Shown: positions 16,179 to 24,980, counted from the stretch's first letter. The stretch is 34,870 bases of DNA from RGIG4790 sp964437615 (GCA_964437615.1 CAYTHL010000009.1:1-34870); one strand, 5' to 3'. The notes: a model not told the origin generated them from the sequence alone. Numbers and translations are program-made.

Positions 16179-16937
16179 ATGAAAATAGAAGAACTTAATA
16201 TAGCAGTATTGGACTCAGCCGGTAAATACGATTACTCTAGTTTTAGTAAGCAATGCAAAGAACATGGCTACAATCTAGTAGCACTTTTTAAAGAACCCGA
16301 ATACTTTATCAATTTTAAAACTAACATAGATATACTAATAGCAATTATTGAAGAAGAAAATTATGGTAGCGTAATTTCCGACATTTTATTATTAAACACA
16401 TATATTAAGTGGGCTGTAATAATAAGTAAAAAGTATATAAAACGACAAGATATAGGCTATTTTCCGACAAATACAGTTAATAATGATATTTTTAAGGCCA
16501 TAGAAATGGCTTTAAGTAGCAACAATACTAACTTGGATTTATCTTACCAAAACCATAAGTTTTGCACAAAAATGCTACTAAGTACACTTGGATTTAGTTT
16601 TTCACATAAAGGAACTAAATACTTAACAATGTGCAGTTATCTAAATTTATTAACTGGGTCAACTAAACTTTACCAAGATATATATAAGCAAGTAGCAAAA
16701 TATTATAATACAACTGTCGAGGCAACCGAGCGCAATATTAGGTCGTCAATATCTTCGGCTGCTAAATATCTAAAAAATATAAGTTTGAAAGATGTTGCAA
16801 ATAATATCTCTAAGGCATATAATAATATGCCACTAATCGAAGCAGAAATAAAGCCACTAATCGAGGCGATTATCAAAAGCAAAAATAAAGGTGTAATTGT
16901 GGCGTTAAATAAATTATTGTGGCAGCATATTTTGTAA
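16179..16937 (+). CDS. spo0A: Spo0A-like sporulation regulator with degenerate receiver domain
   Basis: Located where spo0A is expected (after spoIVB) and of similar length (252 residues against 267). The C-terminal half (from about 130) matches the Spo0A DNA-binding domain: SKLYQDIYKQVAKYYNTTV-like spacing and the recognition helix EATERNIRSSISSA, with E184, R185 and R188 matching the 0A-box contacting E213, R214 and R217 of B. subtilis. The N-terminal half has receiver-like strand and helix spacing but Ile56 replaces the phosphorylated Asp56, only one Asp of the acidic pair remains (Asp12) and the LKPF lysine is lost. No ribosome binding site; in-frame ATGs also at 16152 and 16161. Could also be a second, decayed copy. 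Confidence 0.72.
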   Translation: MKIEELNIAVLDSAGKYDYSSFSKQCKEHGYNLVALFKEPEYFINFKTNIDILIAIIEEENYGSVISDILLLNTYIKWAVIISKKYIKRQDIGYFPTNTVNNDIFKAIEMALSSNNTNLDLSYQNHKFCTKMLLSTLGFSFSHKGTKYLTMCSYLNLLTGSTKLYQDIYKQVAKYYNTTVEATERNIRSSISSAAKYLKNISLKDVANNISKAYNNMPLIEAEIKPLIEAIIKSKNKGVIVALNKLLWQHIL

Positions 16938-16957
16938 AATTTTAGCACCTTGCATCA

Positions 16958-16963
16958 TATAAT
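16958..16963 (+). promoter_or_regulatory. Probable -10 element of a leaderless SpoIIM-like gene
   Basis: TATAAT ends 6 nt before GTG 16970, so transcription would begin at or near the start codon. The best -35 (TTGTAA at 16932) has a poor 20-bp spacing. Confidence 0.4.
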
Positions 16964-16969
16964 GATAGT

Positions 16970-17605
16970 GTGGCAAGTAGTAAATATAATATCAACACAT
17001 ACAAATATATTATAACAGACCACCTAAACAGTAGTAAAGGATGCTTTGTTATTGCCGGCATTAGTTGTATTATTGGCATTGTTATTGGTATTATTTTGGC
17101 ATTTGGCACAAGGTCTTATTTTAATTTACTAACTAATAATAATCAAACCATTATTAAATATATTGCGGGTAGTGCAAGTTTAACGGAGCTATTTTGGTCA
17201 AGACTTTTTTCTACCATGCTTGCAATTATCATTCTATTTATCTGCTCGCTGCATTACTATTCTAGTTTTTTGGGATATTGTTACTTAACTTATCAAAGCG
17301 CACTGCTTGCAATAATTTCTAAAACAATAATTAGTTTTTATGGTTTTAGCGGAGTAATAAACTTTATATTTTTACTGCTTCCAACCAACCTAGTTTTGCT
17401 CACACTATATATACTGCTATTTAGCATTTTTGTAAGGCGCGCAAAACTAACTTACAGATACAAAACAAATTTTTGCAGTAGCTTTTTGTCTGACAACTTT
17501 TTACTAAAATCTGCTGTCATGCTTGTTATTTTTATTGCTGTGCAAATAGTATTTAATCTGCTTTTGCCGCTAGTAATTAGGGCTGTTTACCTAATAAATT
17601 ATTAA
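16970..17605 (+). CDS. spoIIM: SpoIIM-like polytopic membrane protein (stage II sporulation protein M)
   Basis: SpoIIM is part of the DMP complex (SpoIID, SpoIIM, SpoIIP) that drives engulfment of the forespore by peptidoglycan hydrolysis. The 211-residue protein has five hydrophobic segments (about 24-45, 78-95, 103-125, 127-150, 176-205). The segment ISFYGFSGVINFIFLLLPTN follows the SpoIIM pattern MGFNGFFLSF...LPQN, and the length equals the 214 of B. subtilis. Overall identity looks low, so this rests on length, topology and context. It begins with GTG without a ribosome binding site. Confidence 0.62.
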   Translation: MASSKYNINTYKYIITDHLNSSKGCFVIAGISCIIGIVIGIILAFGTRSYFNLLTNNNQTIIKYIAGSASLTELFWSRLFSTMLAIIILFICSLHYYSSFLGYCYLTYQSALLAIISKTIISFYGFSGVINFIFLLLPTNLVLLTLYILLFSIFVRRAKLTYRYKTNFCSSFLSDNFLLKSAVMLVIFIAVQIVFNLLLPLVIRAVYLINY

Positions 17606-17660
17606 AATTGCACATAATTTGGCAAAAATTTGCAAATTATAACACCAAGGAGAAATAATT

Positions 17661-18827
17661 ATGACAAAAAAGAGGGTGTTTTTTGCATTTATTATAGCAA
17701 TATTAATGAATTTTTGCATATTTTTGCCCAAAACTGCAAAATTTAGTTATGCAGAAGAGGCAGATATCAACTGTACAGCAAAGGCGGCATACTTGTGCGA
17801 TTACAAAAGCGGCACAACAATTTATTCTAGTTTTGCCGACGACAGACTGCCTATAGCCAGCATGACAAAACTTGCCACCTTGTCAGTTATTTTTAAACAA
17901 ATAGAAAGCGGTTCACTCAGCCTAGACGAAATGGTGTGCGTCAGCCAAAATGCGGCTGACACCGAAGGCTCATCGGCGTTTCTAGATGCCGGCAGCAAAT
18001 ATTCGGTTTCCGATTTAATTAAAACTATAGTTGTAGTTTCTGCAAACGATAGCTGCGTTGCTATGGCAGAGCACATCTGCGGCAGCGAACAACTTTTTGC
18101 AGAACGAATGAACAATCTGGTAGATGACCTCGGCTTAAATAACACTCATTTTGCCAACAGCACTGGCTTGCCAGCCACAGATAACTACTCGTCAGCACGT
18201 GATATGGCAGAAATATATCGTACTGTCTGCGACAACCCAACATACAAAAGCTATGCAAAAATATGGATGGAAGATTTTGTCCACCCAAGCGGCAGAAAAA
18301 CTGGGCTTGTAAACACAAATAGGCTAATTAAAACCTATCAAGGTTGCGATAGTGGCAAAACGGGACATACAAACGAGGCCAAGTATTGCCTAACAGCGTC
18401 GGCAACCCGAAATGGCATGCGTCTAATAGCCGTTGTTATTGGCGCTCCAGACAGCAAAACCCGCTTTGAAAACGCACAAACCATGTTCAACTACGGCTTT
18501 GCAAACTATCAAAACAAAACGGTAGTTTCTACCGACTTGCCACTAGCAATTGTGGATATAAAGGGTGCCGTCATAAAGCAGATAGAAGGCTATGCAGCTA
18601 AAGATTACCAAGCATTTTTGGGCAAAAACGATACATCCACATTTAGCACAAAAATTGTAGTAGATAGCGCGCCAAAAGCACCAATTAGCCAAGGTCAAAA
18701 AATTGGTACAATATTAGTATTAAACCAAAACAATATAGTGGTTGACGAAATAGACCTTGTTGCAAAAACAAATGTAGAAAAAATTAAATTCTCGCAGATT
18801 TTAGACAACATTTATAGCGCATGGTAA
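17661..18827 (+). CDS. dacF: D-alanyl-D-alanine carboxypeptidase (S11), DacF-like
   Basis: A low-molecular-weight penicillin-binding protein that trims pentapeptide stems of peptidoglycan outside the membrane. Signal peptide about 1-31. The S11 motifs are intact: SMTK at 67-70, SAN at 127-129 and SGKTG with KTG at 233-235. Length 388 fits DacF, whose B. subtilis gene precedes spoIIAA and adjusts spore cortex cross-linking. Here it lies among sporulation genes. AAGGAG precedes the ATG. Another S11 enzyme is encoded at 22832. DacA or DacB class cannot be excluded. Confidence 0.88.
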   Translation: MTKKRVFFAFIIAILMNFCIFLPKTAKFSYAEEADINCTAKAAYLCDYKSGTTIYSSFADDRLPIASMTKLATLSVIFKQIESGSLSLDEMVCVSQNAADTEGSSAFLDAGSKYSVSDLIKTIVVVSANDSCVAMAEHICGSEQLFAERMNNLVDDLGLNNTHFANSTGLPATDNYSSARDMAEIYRTVCDNPTYKSYAKIWMEDFVHPSGRKTGLVNTNRLIKTYQGCDSGKTGHTNEAKYCLTASATRNGMRLIAVVIGAPDSKTRFENAQTMFNYGFANYQNKTVVSTDLPLAIVDIKGAVIKQIEGYAAKDYQAFLGKNDTSTFSTKIVVDSAPKAPISQGQKIGTILVLNQNNIVVDEIDLVAKTNVEKIKFSQILDNIYSAW

Positions 18828-18902
18828 AAACTTACTTTGCCTAAACGCGCTAAATTTAAAATGCATGATAGAAAACCTACAATAACCAAATGTATATATT
18901 AT

Positions 18903-18933
18903 AATTGACCGCCGCCCAAGGTGGTCAATTTTT
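18903..18933 (+). terminator. Intrinsic terminator after dacF
   Basis: Stem AATTGACCGCC / GGTGGTCAATT with one G-T wobble, 6-nt loop, then TTTT. Confidence 0.85.
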
Positions 18934-19043
18934 ATACGTTTTAGTATTCATATATGCAAACCTATTTATTTTGGCAACTTTTATTTTTTCAAACTTATGC
19001 AATATTAATCTATTATTCCAATTATTTTTATTTTGCAAAATAA

Positions 19044-19073
19044 TTGACTACTTAAGCAAATATAATATATAAT
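19044..19073 (+). promoter_or_regulatory. Sigma-A promoter of the protease-scpAB operon
   Basis: TTGACT (19044-19049), 18-bp spacer, TATAAT (19068-19073). A second TATAAT at 19061 has the wrong spacing. Confidence 0.65.
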
Positions 19074-19149
19074 ATAAATTATTTAATTGGCATTTTGCTA
19101 TAAGGGTATATAAACCTTAGATTGTCAAAATTTTATGCTAGGAGAGTTA

Positions 19150-19803
19150 ATGGAGTATTTAGTATATCTACTAGTAACCTTAAGCGCACTATGTGTTGCC
19201 TTGCCCGTCCACGAGTGGGCGCACGCCTATGTTGCCTACAAGCAAGGCGACCCAACTGCAAAAACAATGGGACGCATGACGCTTGCACCTTTTGCGCACT
19301 TTGATGTCCTTGGTTTTTTGTGTTTGTTCTTTTTAGGCTTTGGTTGGGCTAAACCCGTACCCGTAGACGACCGCAATTTCAAAAACGGCAAACGTAGCAA
19401 TCTGCTAGTGTCGCTTGCTGGCATTACAGCAAACCTAGTTACTGGAACCATATTTATAATCATCTCTAGCGCACTATACCATTTTGTGCCAGATTTTGGC
19501 ACGTCATGGGGTTTGTATGGCTATGCGCTTGAAATATTTTTAGATACGGTAATAACCTATAACTTTGTGCTTGCATTTTTTAATATTCTGCCAATTTATC
19601 CGCTAGATGGCTTTAGGGTAGTAGAAATTTATTCCAAGCCAAACAACAGTTTTGTAAATTTTATGAAAAAATATTCTACTATAATTTTGATTGTCCTAAT
19701 TTTGTTTACATTTTTTATAGATTACTACCTAAGTTACACTGCTGGCTACACAATTTACGGCATCACATGGATTTTTGACAAGTTTTGGGGGTTGTTTGCA
19801 TAA
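19150..19803 (+). CDS. Site-2 protease family (M50) membrane metalloprotease
   Basis: A small intramembrane zinc protease of the M50 family (YwhC-like), 217 residues. The zinc motif HEWAHA (HExxH) lies near residue 21 in the first helix, and the third ligand motif, NILPIYPLDGFRV, lies near 142. About five membrane segments. ATG 19150 is chosen because AGGAGAG (19140-19146) stands just before it; an in-frame ATG at 19135 would have no ribosome binding site. M50 proteins of this subfamily often sit before scpA, as here; their substrates are mostly unknown. Confidence 0.88.
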   Translation: MEYLVYLLVTLSALCVALPVHEWAHAYVAYKQGDPTAKTMGRMTLAPFAHFDVLGFLCLFFLGFGWAKPVPVDDRNFKNGKRSNLLVSLAGITANLVTGTIFIIISSALYHFVPDFGTSWGLYGYALEIFLDTVITYNFVLAFFNILPIYPLDGFRVVEIYSKPNNSFVNFMKKYSTIILIVLILFTFFIDYYLSYTAGYTIYGITWIFDKFWGLFA

Positions 19804-20702
19804 TGAATAATAACAATTTTACCAAAGAAAATAGCGCCGTAGAGCCAGTATTAACCCAAGCCGACGCCAACATGCAGCCATCCGCAGAACCTGCACCTCA
19901 AGAAGACGAGCAAACTTTATACTTTGGGCAAAAACTGGATACATTGGGCGCCCAAATTTTGGAAACTGCCGAAGAAAACGACGCTTACAAGTTTAAGCTA
20001 GACAACTTTGACGGCCCGCTAGCTTTGCTACTGCATCTAATTAAGGTTGCAAAGGTAGATATAAAGGATATTTTTGTATCAAAAATTACCGAGCAGTATA
20101 TGCAGTACATGGACGACATAGACAACATCGACGTCGACAAGGCTGCCGAGTTTATATCCATGGCAGCCACCTTACTAGAAATTAAGAGCAAAAAACTGCT
20201 GCCAGCACCACAAGCCGAAATTCCGCCAGAAGAAGACGAGGAACAAAAATTATATAGGCAACTTGAGGCCTACAAATTGTTTACCGAGGCGGCTGAAAAA
20301 CTTAAACTGCAAGAAGACACGGCAAGGTTCTACAAACAGCCGGATAGCAGTGTTGGCAATTATAGGTATCAACTTCCGGACAAGCTTAGTCTGCAACTGC
20401 TAACCGAGGCATTTTACAAACTTTTGCAGCGCCAAACAATAAAATCACAAGAAATATCCGAGCGAAAAATAGAAAAAGACCGTTTTACAGTGGCGCAAAA
20501 AATTGCCCAAATTAAAGACGACCTAATTACCAAAAAGCATTTTAAATTTAGCGAACTTTTTGAAACCGATTACAGCAAAAGCGAGATAATTAACACATTT
20601 TTAGCGCTGCTAGAACTACTAAAAAATCAACTTATAACTGCGGTGCAGCCCAAAGCCTACGCCGACATAGAAATTTTTAAAAAGGAAGACATATCACAAT
20701 AA
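19803..20702 (+). CDS. scpA: Segregation and condensation protein A
   Basis: ScpA is the kleisin subunit of bacterial SMC condensin. The kleisin start YKFKLDNFDGPLALLLHLI is at about 62-80, followed by KVDIKDIFVSKITEQY and the C-terminal winged helix with KFSELF and TFLALLELLKNQL. The ATG overlaps the last base of the protease stop. The 299-residue protein is longer than the usual 240-260 because of about 60 acidic, probably disordered residues at the N-terminus. Confidence 0.94.
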   Translation: MNNNNFTKENSAVEPVLTQADANMQPSAEPAPQEDEQTLYFGQKLDTLGAQILETAEENDAYKFKLDNFDGPLALLLHLIKVAKVDIKDIFVSKITEQYMQYMDDIDNIDVDKAAEFISMAATLLEIKSKKLLPAPQAEIPPEEDEEQKLYRQLEAYKLFTEAAEKLKLQEDTARFYKQPDSSVGNYRYQLPDKLSLQLLTEAFYKLLQRQTIKSQEISERKIEKDRFTVAQKIAQIKDDLITKKHFKFSELFETDYSKSEIINTFLALLELLKNQLITAVQPKAYADIEIFKKEDISQ

Positions 20703-20705
20703 ACT

Positions 20706-21428
20706 ATGGAAAACTTAGAAAACATCTTGGAGGCATTGTTGTTTGTTGCTGGCGAGCCAGTAGCAATTTCCGACATCACCGCTAAATTAGATTGCACCAA
20801 AGCTCAAATAAATAAAGCCGCAAAAGTGCTAGAAGAAAAATATGGCGGCAATAGCGGCATAAATTTGCTGCAATTTAATGATAAATTGCAATTTTCGTCA
20901 TCTCCCAAATATGCCGAAAGTGTTAGCGCCGTGCTAAACCCAATCCGCCAACGCAATCTAACCAAAACCACTTTGGAAACGGCATCTATAATTGCCTACA
21001 AACAGCCTGTTACCCGCATGGAAATAGAAGAAATCCGCGGTACGGGCTGCGATTACGCTATCAACATTTTGCTGGAGCATAAACTTATAGAAATAGTAGG
21101 GCATAAAGACACAGTTGGACACCCTGCATTGTTTGGCACAACTGACGAATTTTTAAAGCGTTTTGATATTTCTAGTTTGGAACAACTGCCAGACTATCAG
21201 CAAATGCTAACCGATATAGCCACCTTAAGCGCAAAGCCTATTGACGACAATTTGTATAACAGTAACCGAGATGCCGAGGCTCCATCTCCCGCCGAAGTAG
21301 AGCAAAAGCTTGCCGACGCCGCAAAGCAGACAAACCTGCCGCAAGACGCCGAAGAAATAGAACTTGTTGACGCCAACTTAACAATAGACGATGACCTTCT
21401 TGGCTCAGCCGATGACGATTTGTTATAA
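20706..21428 (+). CDS. scpB: Segregation and condensation protein B
   Basis: ScpB dimers bind ScpA and complete the SMC condensin complex. The 240-residue protein has two winged-helix domains (NILEALLFVAGEPV; KTTLETASIIAYKQPVTR, EIEEIRG) and GHPALFGTTDEFLKRF. The last about 60 residues form an acidic tail (ending DDDLLGSADDDLL) not needed in most homologs. It starts 3 nt after scpA. Confidence 0.94.
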   Translation: MENLENILEALLFVAGEPVAISDITAKLDCTKAQINKAAKVLEEKYGGNSGINLLQFNDKLQFSSSPKYAESVSAVLNPIRQRNLTKTTLETASIIAYKQPVTRMEIEEIRGTGCDYAINILLEHKLIEIVGHKDTVGHPALFGTTDEFLKRFDISSLEQLPDYQQMLTDIATLSAKPIDDNLYNSNRDAEAPSPAEVEQKLADAAKQTNLPQDAEEIELVDANLTIDDDLLGSADDDLL

Positions 21429-21517
21429 TTAATCAAGTATAAGTCAACCTATATTATAATAAATAAGTATTCTAAGCGGTGTCTTGCTTATTGTCGGTGT
21501 TAGCCGTACAATAATAG

Positions 21518-21676
21518 TGCATTATCGCTTGCGGCAAGCCCAACACTTAATGTCATCCCAACCTGCGTCATAACAAAGGTTAGGCGTTTCTTAAAATAGT
21601 AACAATAAAACTTAGCCTATGTTGTTGCCCCCAAGTAAGGGGGCTGTCTGCCGTGTGGCAAGTTTTTGCGGCAGAC
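21518..21676. repeat. REP-like structured intergenic block
   Basis: Hairpins: GCTTG / CAAGC (21518-21530), GCCCCC / GGGGGC with loop AAGTAA (21627-21644) and GTCTGCCG / CGGCAGAC (21646-21653, 21669-21676). From memory, back-to-back palindromes of the type CCCCCAAG-GGGGG plus a GTCTGCC hairpin recur between genes in gut Clostridia, so this is probably one of a repeat family. I cannot verify copy number here. Confidence 0.5.
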
Positions 21677-21808
21677 TGAGGGTTGTTTGTCTTAATTTAG
21701 TTTTCTGCTTATTTTATTCACTTAAACAATAAATAATAGCGGCAATGTTTACAAGCTTTTTAATTTATATCTATGCTATATTTTTTCTAATATTAATTTT
21801 CACAAAAT

Positions 21809-21836
21809 TTAAGCTGCATAATTAAGCGGCTTTTTT
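21809..21836 (+). terminator. Intrinsic terminator before ytfI-like gene
   Basis: Stem AAGCTGC / GCGGCTT (one G-T wobble), 8-nt loop, six T. Ends transcription from scpB or from the structured block. Confidence 0.7.
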
Positions 21837-21900
21837 GTGCGCAAAAACCAAAAAATTAAATTGTTTGTATAAAACTTGTTTGCTTGCAAACTACTAAATT

Positions 21901-22440
21901 ATGAAGACAGCCCTAATTATAATTGTTTGCTTTTTTATTTTATATTTACTGCTAGCATATCCCTTTTCTATAAAACTAAAATTTCACGGCGATGTGCTAA
22001 AAATGGTCTGCTTTTATAGCCTAAAAGTTTGGTTAATCAAACTGCTTTGCGGCAGGGCAGCCATAGAAAACAGCACACTAGTTGTTCAAAACACCAACAA
22101 CATGCTATATAGCGCATCAAAAGACCAACAAAAACAGCAACAATTTTTAATGGCAGTGGCAAAGAAAATAGAAATCAGCCGCGCCGAAATTTATTTTACG
22201 GGCGGGGTTGACGGAGATGCCTTTGCGTCAGCACTACTTTGCGGCAGTGTGCAAGTGGCGTCAAGCGCAATAATCAGCATACTCATCACAGAAAATCCGC
22301 TAGTAAATATTTACCAAGATATAGACATCAATTTTAAATGTGACAGCCTAGAAATATCACTAGATTGCAAACTAAATTTAAGCATACTAGACATAATTTT
22401 AGCCAAATTATCTACAATTTTTGCCAAGGGAGGGGCATAG
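21901..22440 (+). CDS. DUF2953 membrane protein, YtfI-like
   Basis: A 179-residue protein with one N-terminal membrane helix (about 4-22) and a mixed soluble part. The LKFHGDVLKMVCFYSLKVW pattern after the helix and the position directly before ytfJ agree with YtfI (DUF2953), whose B. subtilis gene precedes ytfJ and is linked to sporulation. Similarity is modest and context carries weight. No ribosome binding site is visible before ATG 21901. Confidence 0.7.
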   Translation: MKTALIIIVCFFILYLLLAYPFSIKLKFHGDVLKMVCFYSLKVWLIKLLCGRAAIENSTLVVQNTNNMLYSASKDQQKQQQFLMAVAKKIEISRAEIYFTGGVDGDAFASALLCGSVQVASSAIISILITENPLVNIYQDIDINFKCDSLEISLDCKLNLSILDIILAKLSTIFAKGGA

Positions 22441-22443
22441 AAA

Positions 22444-22845
22444 ATGGAGCAAAAATACAAAAACAGAATTGAGCAAGTGGTGGACAGCGCCATAGACAAC
22501 TTAAAAAGGGTTATAGACACAGACACCATTGTTGGGCAAAAAATAGAAACGCAAAGCGGGTCTATTTTGCCGCTTACCAAAGTGAGCATTGGTTTTGTTG
22601 CGGGTGGTGGAGAATATTCGTCAGACGAAAAGCAAGTTAAACAGACAGAAAATTATCCTTTTGCGGGTGGCACTGGTGCCGGCGTCTGCGTTCAGCCAAT
22701 AGGTTTTTTAGTTATCGAAAACGGCAAAGTTAGTCTGCTTAGGGTAGACGGCAAAACGCCACTGGATAAACTTATAGAGAATATTCCAAAGGCTGCCGAA
22801 GCCATAACCGAAGCCATTAAGGATAATAAAAATGAAAAAAAATAG
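22444..22845 (+). CDS. ytfJ: Spore protein YtfJ (GerW family)
   Basis: YtfJ/GerW is an inner spore membrane associated protein needed in B. subtilis for germination through some receptors. The 133-residue protein shows the family features: VGQKIETQSGSILPLTKVSIGFVAGGGEY near residues 30-58 and a Gly-rich GGTGAGVCVQPIGFLVI segment. GGAGGGG lies 8 nt before ATG 22444. The last 14 nt overlap the next gene. Confidence 0.93.
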   Translation: MEQKYKNRIEQVVDSAIDNLKRVIDTDTIVGQKIETQSGSILPLTKVSIGFVAGGGEYSSDEKQVKQTENYPFAGGTGAGVCVQPIGFLVIENGKVSLLRVDGKTPLDKLIENIPKAAEAITEAIKDNKNEKK

Positions 22846-24271
22846 CAATAAAATTTTGTTTTTTTGGGGCTTTTTGTTTGCAATTTTTGCAAGTTCATTT
22901 TTTGTGCCAAAAAACATAAATTTGGCAAAAAATCAAGTTTTGACGCAAAATTTCACACTTTATAGTACCAAAATTGCAGAAAATTTAGCTTACGATAATT
23001 TAGATTATCCAACAAACCTAAAAGGACTATCATTTGTAAGCATGCAAAATCAAACTTTTTCTACGGCCGAATTAGAAGAACCTATAGACTCCGAATTTTT
23101 GGTAAACCCAACTCTATTAAATGTAGAGCAATCTAAAAGTTTAGCTAACGCCAATAAAACTGACAAAAGTGTAAGCGGTAAGGCAGCGCAGTCATTTTTG
23201 CCACTAGCTAACCCAAAGGATTACGAAACTCAAGCCGAGGCAATGGCGCTTTTAGAAGTAAATTCTGGCAGACTAATTTATAGCAAAGAGGGCAATAAAA
23301 AGTTGCCAATGGCAAGCTTAACAAAAATTATTACCGCCATAGTTGCAATAGAAAACACTCCAAATTTAGATGTTAAATATAAAATCCCTGCATGCGCGCA
23401 AGGCATAGAAGGCTCTAGTATTTATTTAAAAAAGGGCGAGCACCTTACAATGAGAGAGCTATTATATGGACTAATGCTCCGTTCGGGCAACGATGCGGCT
23501 GTGGCAATTTCTTGCATAGTTAGCGGCAGCGTTGAAGAATTTGTAAATAAATGCAATCAATTTTGCGCTAGCCTTGGTGCAACCAACACAAACATGGTAA
23601 CGCCAAACGGTCTACACAATGACAACCACTATACCACCGCCGAAGATTTAGCAAAAATTACAGCGTACGCACTAAAAAACCAAACCTTTGCCGAGATTGT
23701 AAACACTCAAAAAATTACAATAGATAACGAACTTGGCAAGCAACACCAGCGCGTTTTGCAAAATAAAAACAAGTTTTTAACCATGATGAAGGGGGCGAAC
23801 GGCGTCAAAACCGGCTACACAACCAAGGCGGGCAGATGTTTTGTTGGCAGCGCCACCCGAGCCGAAGATGGTATGCAAATTGTCTGCGTTTTAATAAATT
23901 GTAAGCCAATGTTTCAAGACTGTCAGCGTCTAATTACCCAAGCCCAAAAAGACTACAAAATGCGTCAAATTATACCTGCCGAGGGCTACAATAAGCAAAT
24001 AAATATAACCGGCAGCCAAACAAAAACCACAACAGCCGAGCGTCAGGGCGAGCTAGTATATCCGCTAACCGATGCCGAATATGCCGCACTAAAAATTACA
24101 AATACACTAAACAAAAGCTACGATGCACCACTAAAAAATGGTCAAATTGTAGGAGAAATGCAAATTTTTGTAGACAAAAGCCTAATTTTTTGCGATAATA
24201 TGATAGTCACAGAGCAAATAGAAGATAATTCGTTTGCCGAAAATCTAGACAAAATAATCGAAAACTTTTAG
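22832..24271 (+). CDS. dacB: D-alanyl-D-alanine carboxypeptidase (S11), DacB-like
   Basis: A second S11 carboxypeptidase, 479 residues. After a signal segment (about 8-25) it has an extra region of about 100 residues before the catalytic domain. Motifs: SLTK at 162-165, SGN at 218-220 and KTG at 326-328. Placed between ytfJ and rluB, like B. subtilis dacB (PBP5*), a mother-cell enzyme that lowers spore cortex cross-linking; spmA and spmB, which follow there, are absent. Assignment as dacB rests on position. Confidence 0.85.
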   Translation: MKKNSNKILFFWGFLFAIFASSFFVPKNINLAKNQVLTQNFTLYSTKIAENLAYDNLDYPTNLKGLSFVSMQNQTFSTAELEEPIDSEFLVNPTLLNVEQSKSLANANKTDKSVSGKAAQSFLPLANPKDYETQAEAMALLEVNSGRLIYSKEGNKKLPMASLTKIITAIVAIENTPNLDVKYKIPACAQGIEGSSIYLKKGEHLTMRELLYGLMLRSGNDAAVAISCIVSGSVEEFVNKCNQFCASLGATNTNMVTPNGLHNDNHYTTAEDLAKITAYALKNQTFAEIVNTQKITIDNELGKQHQRVLQNKNKFLTMMKGANGVKTGYTTKAGRCFVGSATRAEDGMQIVCVLINCKPMFQDCQRLITQAQKDYKMRQIIPAEGYNKQINITGSQTKTTTAERQGELVYPLTDAEYAALKITNTLNKSYDAPLKNGQIVGEMQIFVDKSLIFCDNMIVTEQIEDNSFAENLDKIIENF

Positions 24272-24278
24272 GTAACTT

Positions 24279-24980
24279 ATGAGAATTAATAAATATATTG
24301 CTAGCACAGGGCTAACAAGCCGTAGACATGCCGAAGACTTGGTGCGTGCTGGCAAAATAAGCGTAAATGGCAAGGTTATAGCAGACCTTGCCTTTGATGT
24401 ATCTGCAAAAGATGTGGTGGAGTTAGACAGCAAGCCTATAAACAAAACCGAATACAGGTACATAATGATGCATAAGCCAAAGGGTTATATAACCAGCCTA
24501 TCGGACGACCGTGGCAGAAAAACTATTGACAAGCTTATTCCTCCGCAATTTGCCGGTGTTAAACCAGTTGGTAGGCTAGACTACAACACCGAGGGTTTGC
24601 TGCTACTTACAACTGACGGTGATCTTGCCCACAAACTAACGCTGCCAGCAAACGAAGTAGAAAAAACATATATTGCCAAAGTTGAGGGCAAAATGACCGA
24701 AAGTCAGCTTGCCGTTATGCGCGCAGGCGTGGTTATAGACGGCATTAGGCTAAAAAAGTGCAAGGTGCAAATAATCGAAACCAAAGATAATTTTACCAAA
24801 CTGCAAATTAAAATAACCGAGGGCAAAAATCGCCAAATTCGCAAGATGTTTGACGCAGTGGGTGTAAATGTTGTATTCTTAAAGCGTACGGCAATAGCCG
24901 GGCTAAAACTTGGCGGGCTTGCACGCGGCAAATGTCGAGAACTTTCTCCAGCAGAAGTTGAGTATTTAATAAAGCTGTAA
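24279..24980 (+). CDS. rluB: 23S rRNA pseudouridine synthase, RluB/RsuA family
   Basis: RsuA-family enzymes make pseudouridine in rRNA. The N-terminal S4 domain (RINKYIASTGLTSRRHAEDLV, residues 2-60), the catalytic motif GRLDYNTEGLLLLT with its Asp near 100, and EGKNRQIRKMF with RTAIAGLKL are complete. Length 233. RluB (23S U2605) is more likely than RsuA because of its place next to scpAB and dacB as in B. subtilis ypuL. Confidence 0.92.
   Translation: MRINKYIASTGLTSRRHAEDLVRAGKISVNGKVIADLAFDVSAKDVVELDSKPINKTEYRYIMMHKPKGYITSLSDDRGRKTIDKLIPPQFAGVKPVGRLDYNTEGLLLLTTDGDLAHKLTLPANEVEKTYIAKVEGKMTESQLAVMRAGVVIDGIRLKKCKVQIIETKDNFTKLQIKITEGKNRQIRKMFDAVGVNVVFLKRTAIAGLKLGGLARGKCRELSPAEVEYLIKL

Larger units (their letters stand above)
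18828..19149. other. Spacer with terminator and promoter
   Basis: Noncoding and AT-rich. It holds the dacF terminator (18903-18933) and the promoter of the site-2 protease gene (19044-19073). Nothing else seen. Confidence 0.5.
21429..21900. other. 472-bp spacer between scpB and ytfI-like
   Basis: No gene seen. It holds a structured, GC-richer block (about 21476-21690) with several hairpins and a terminator at 21809-21836; the rest is AT-rich. Confidence 0.5.
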
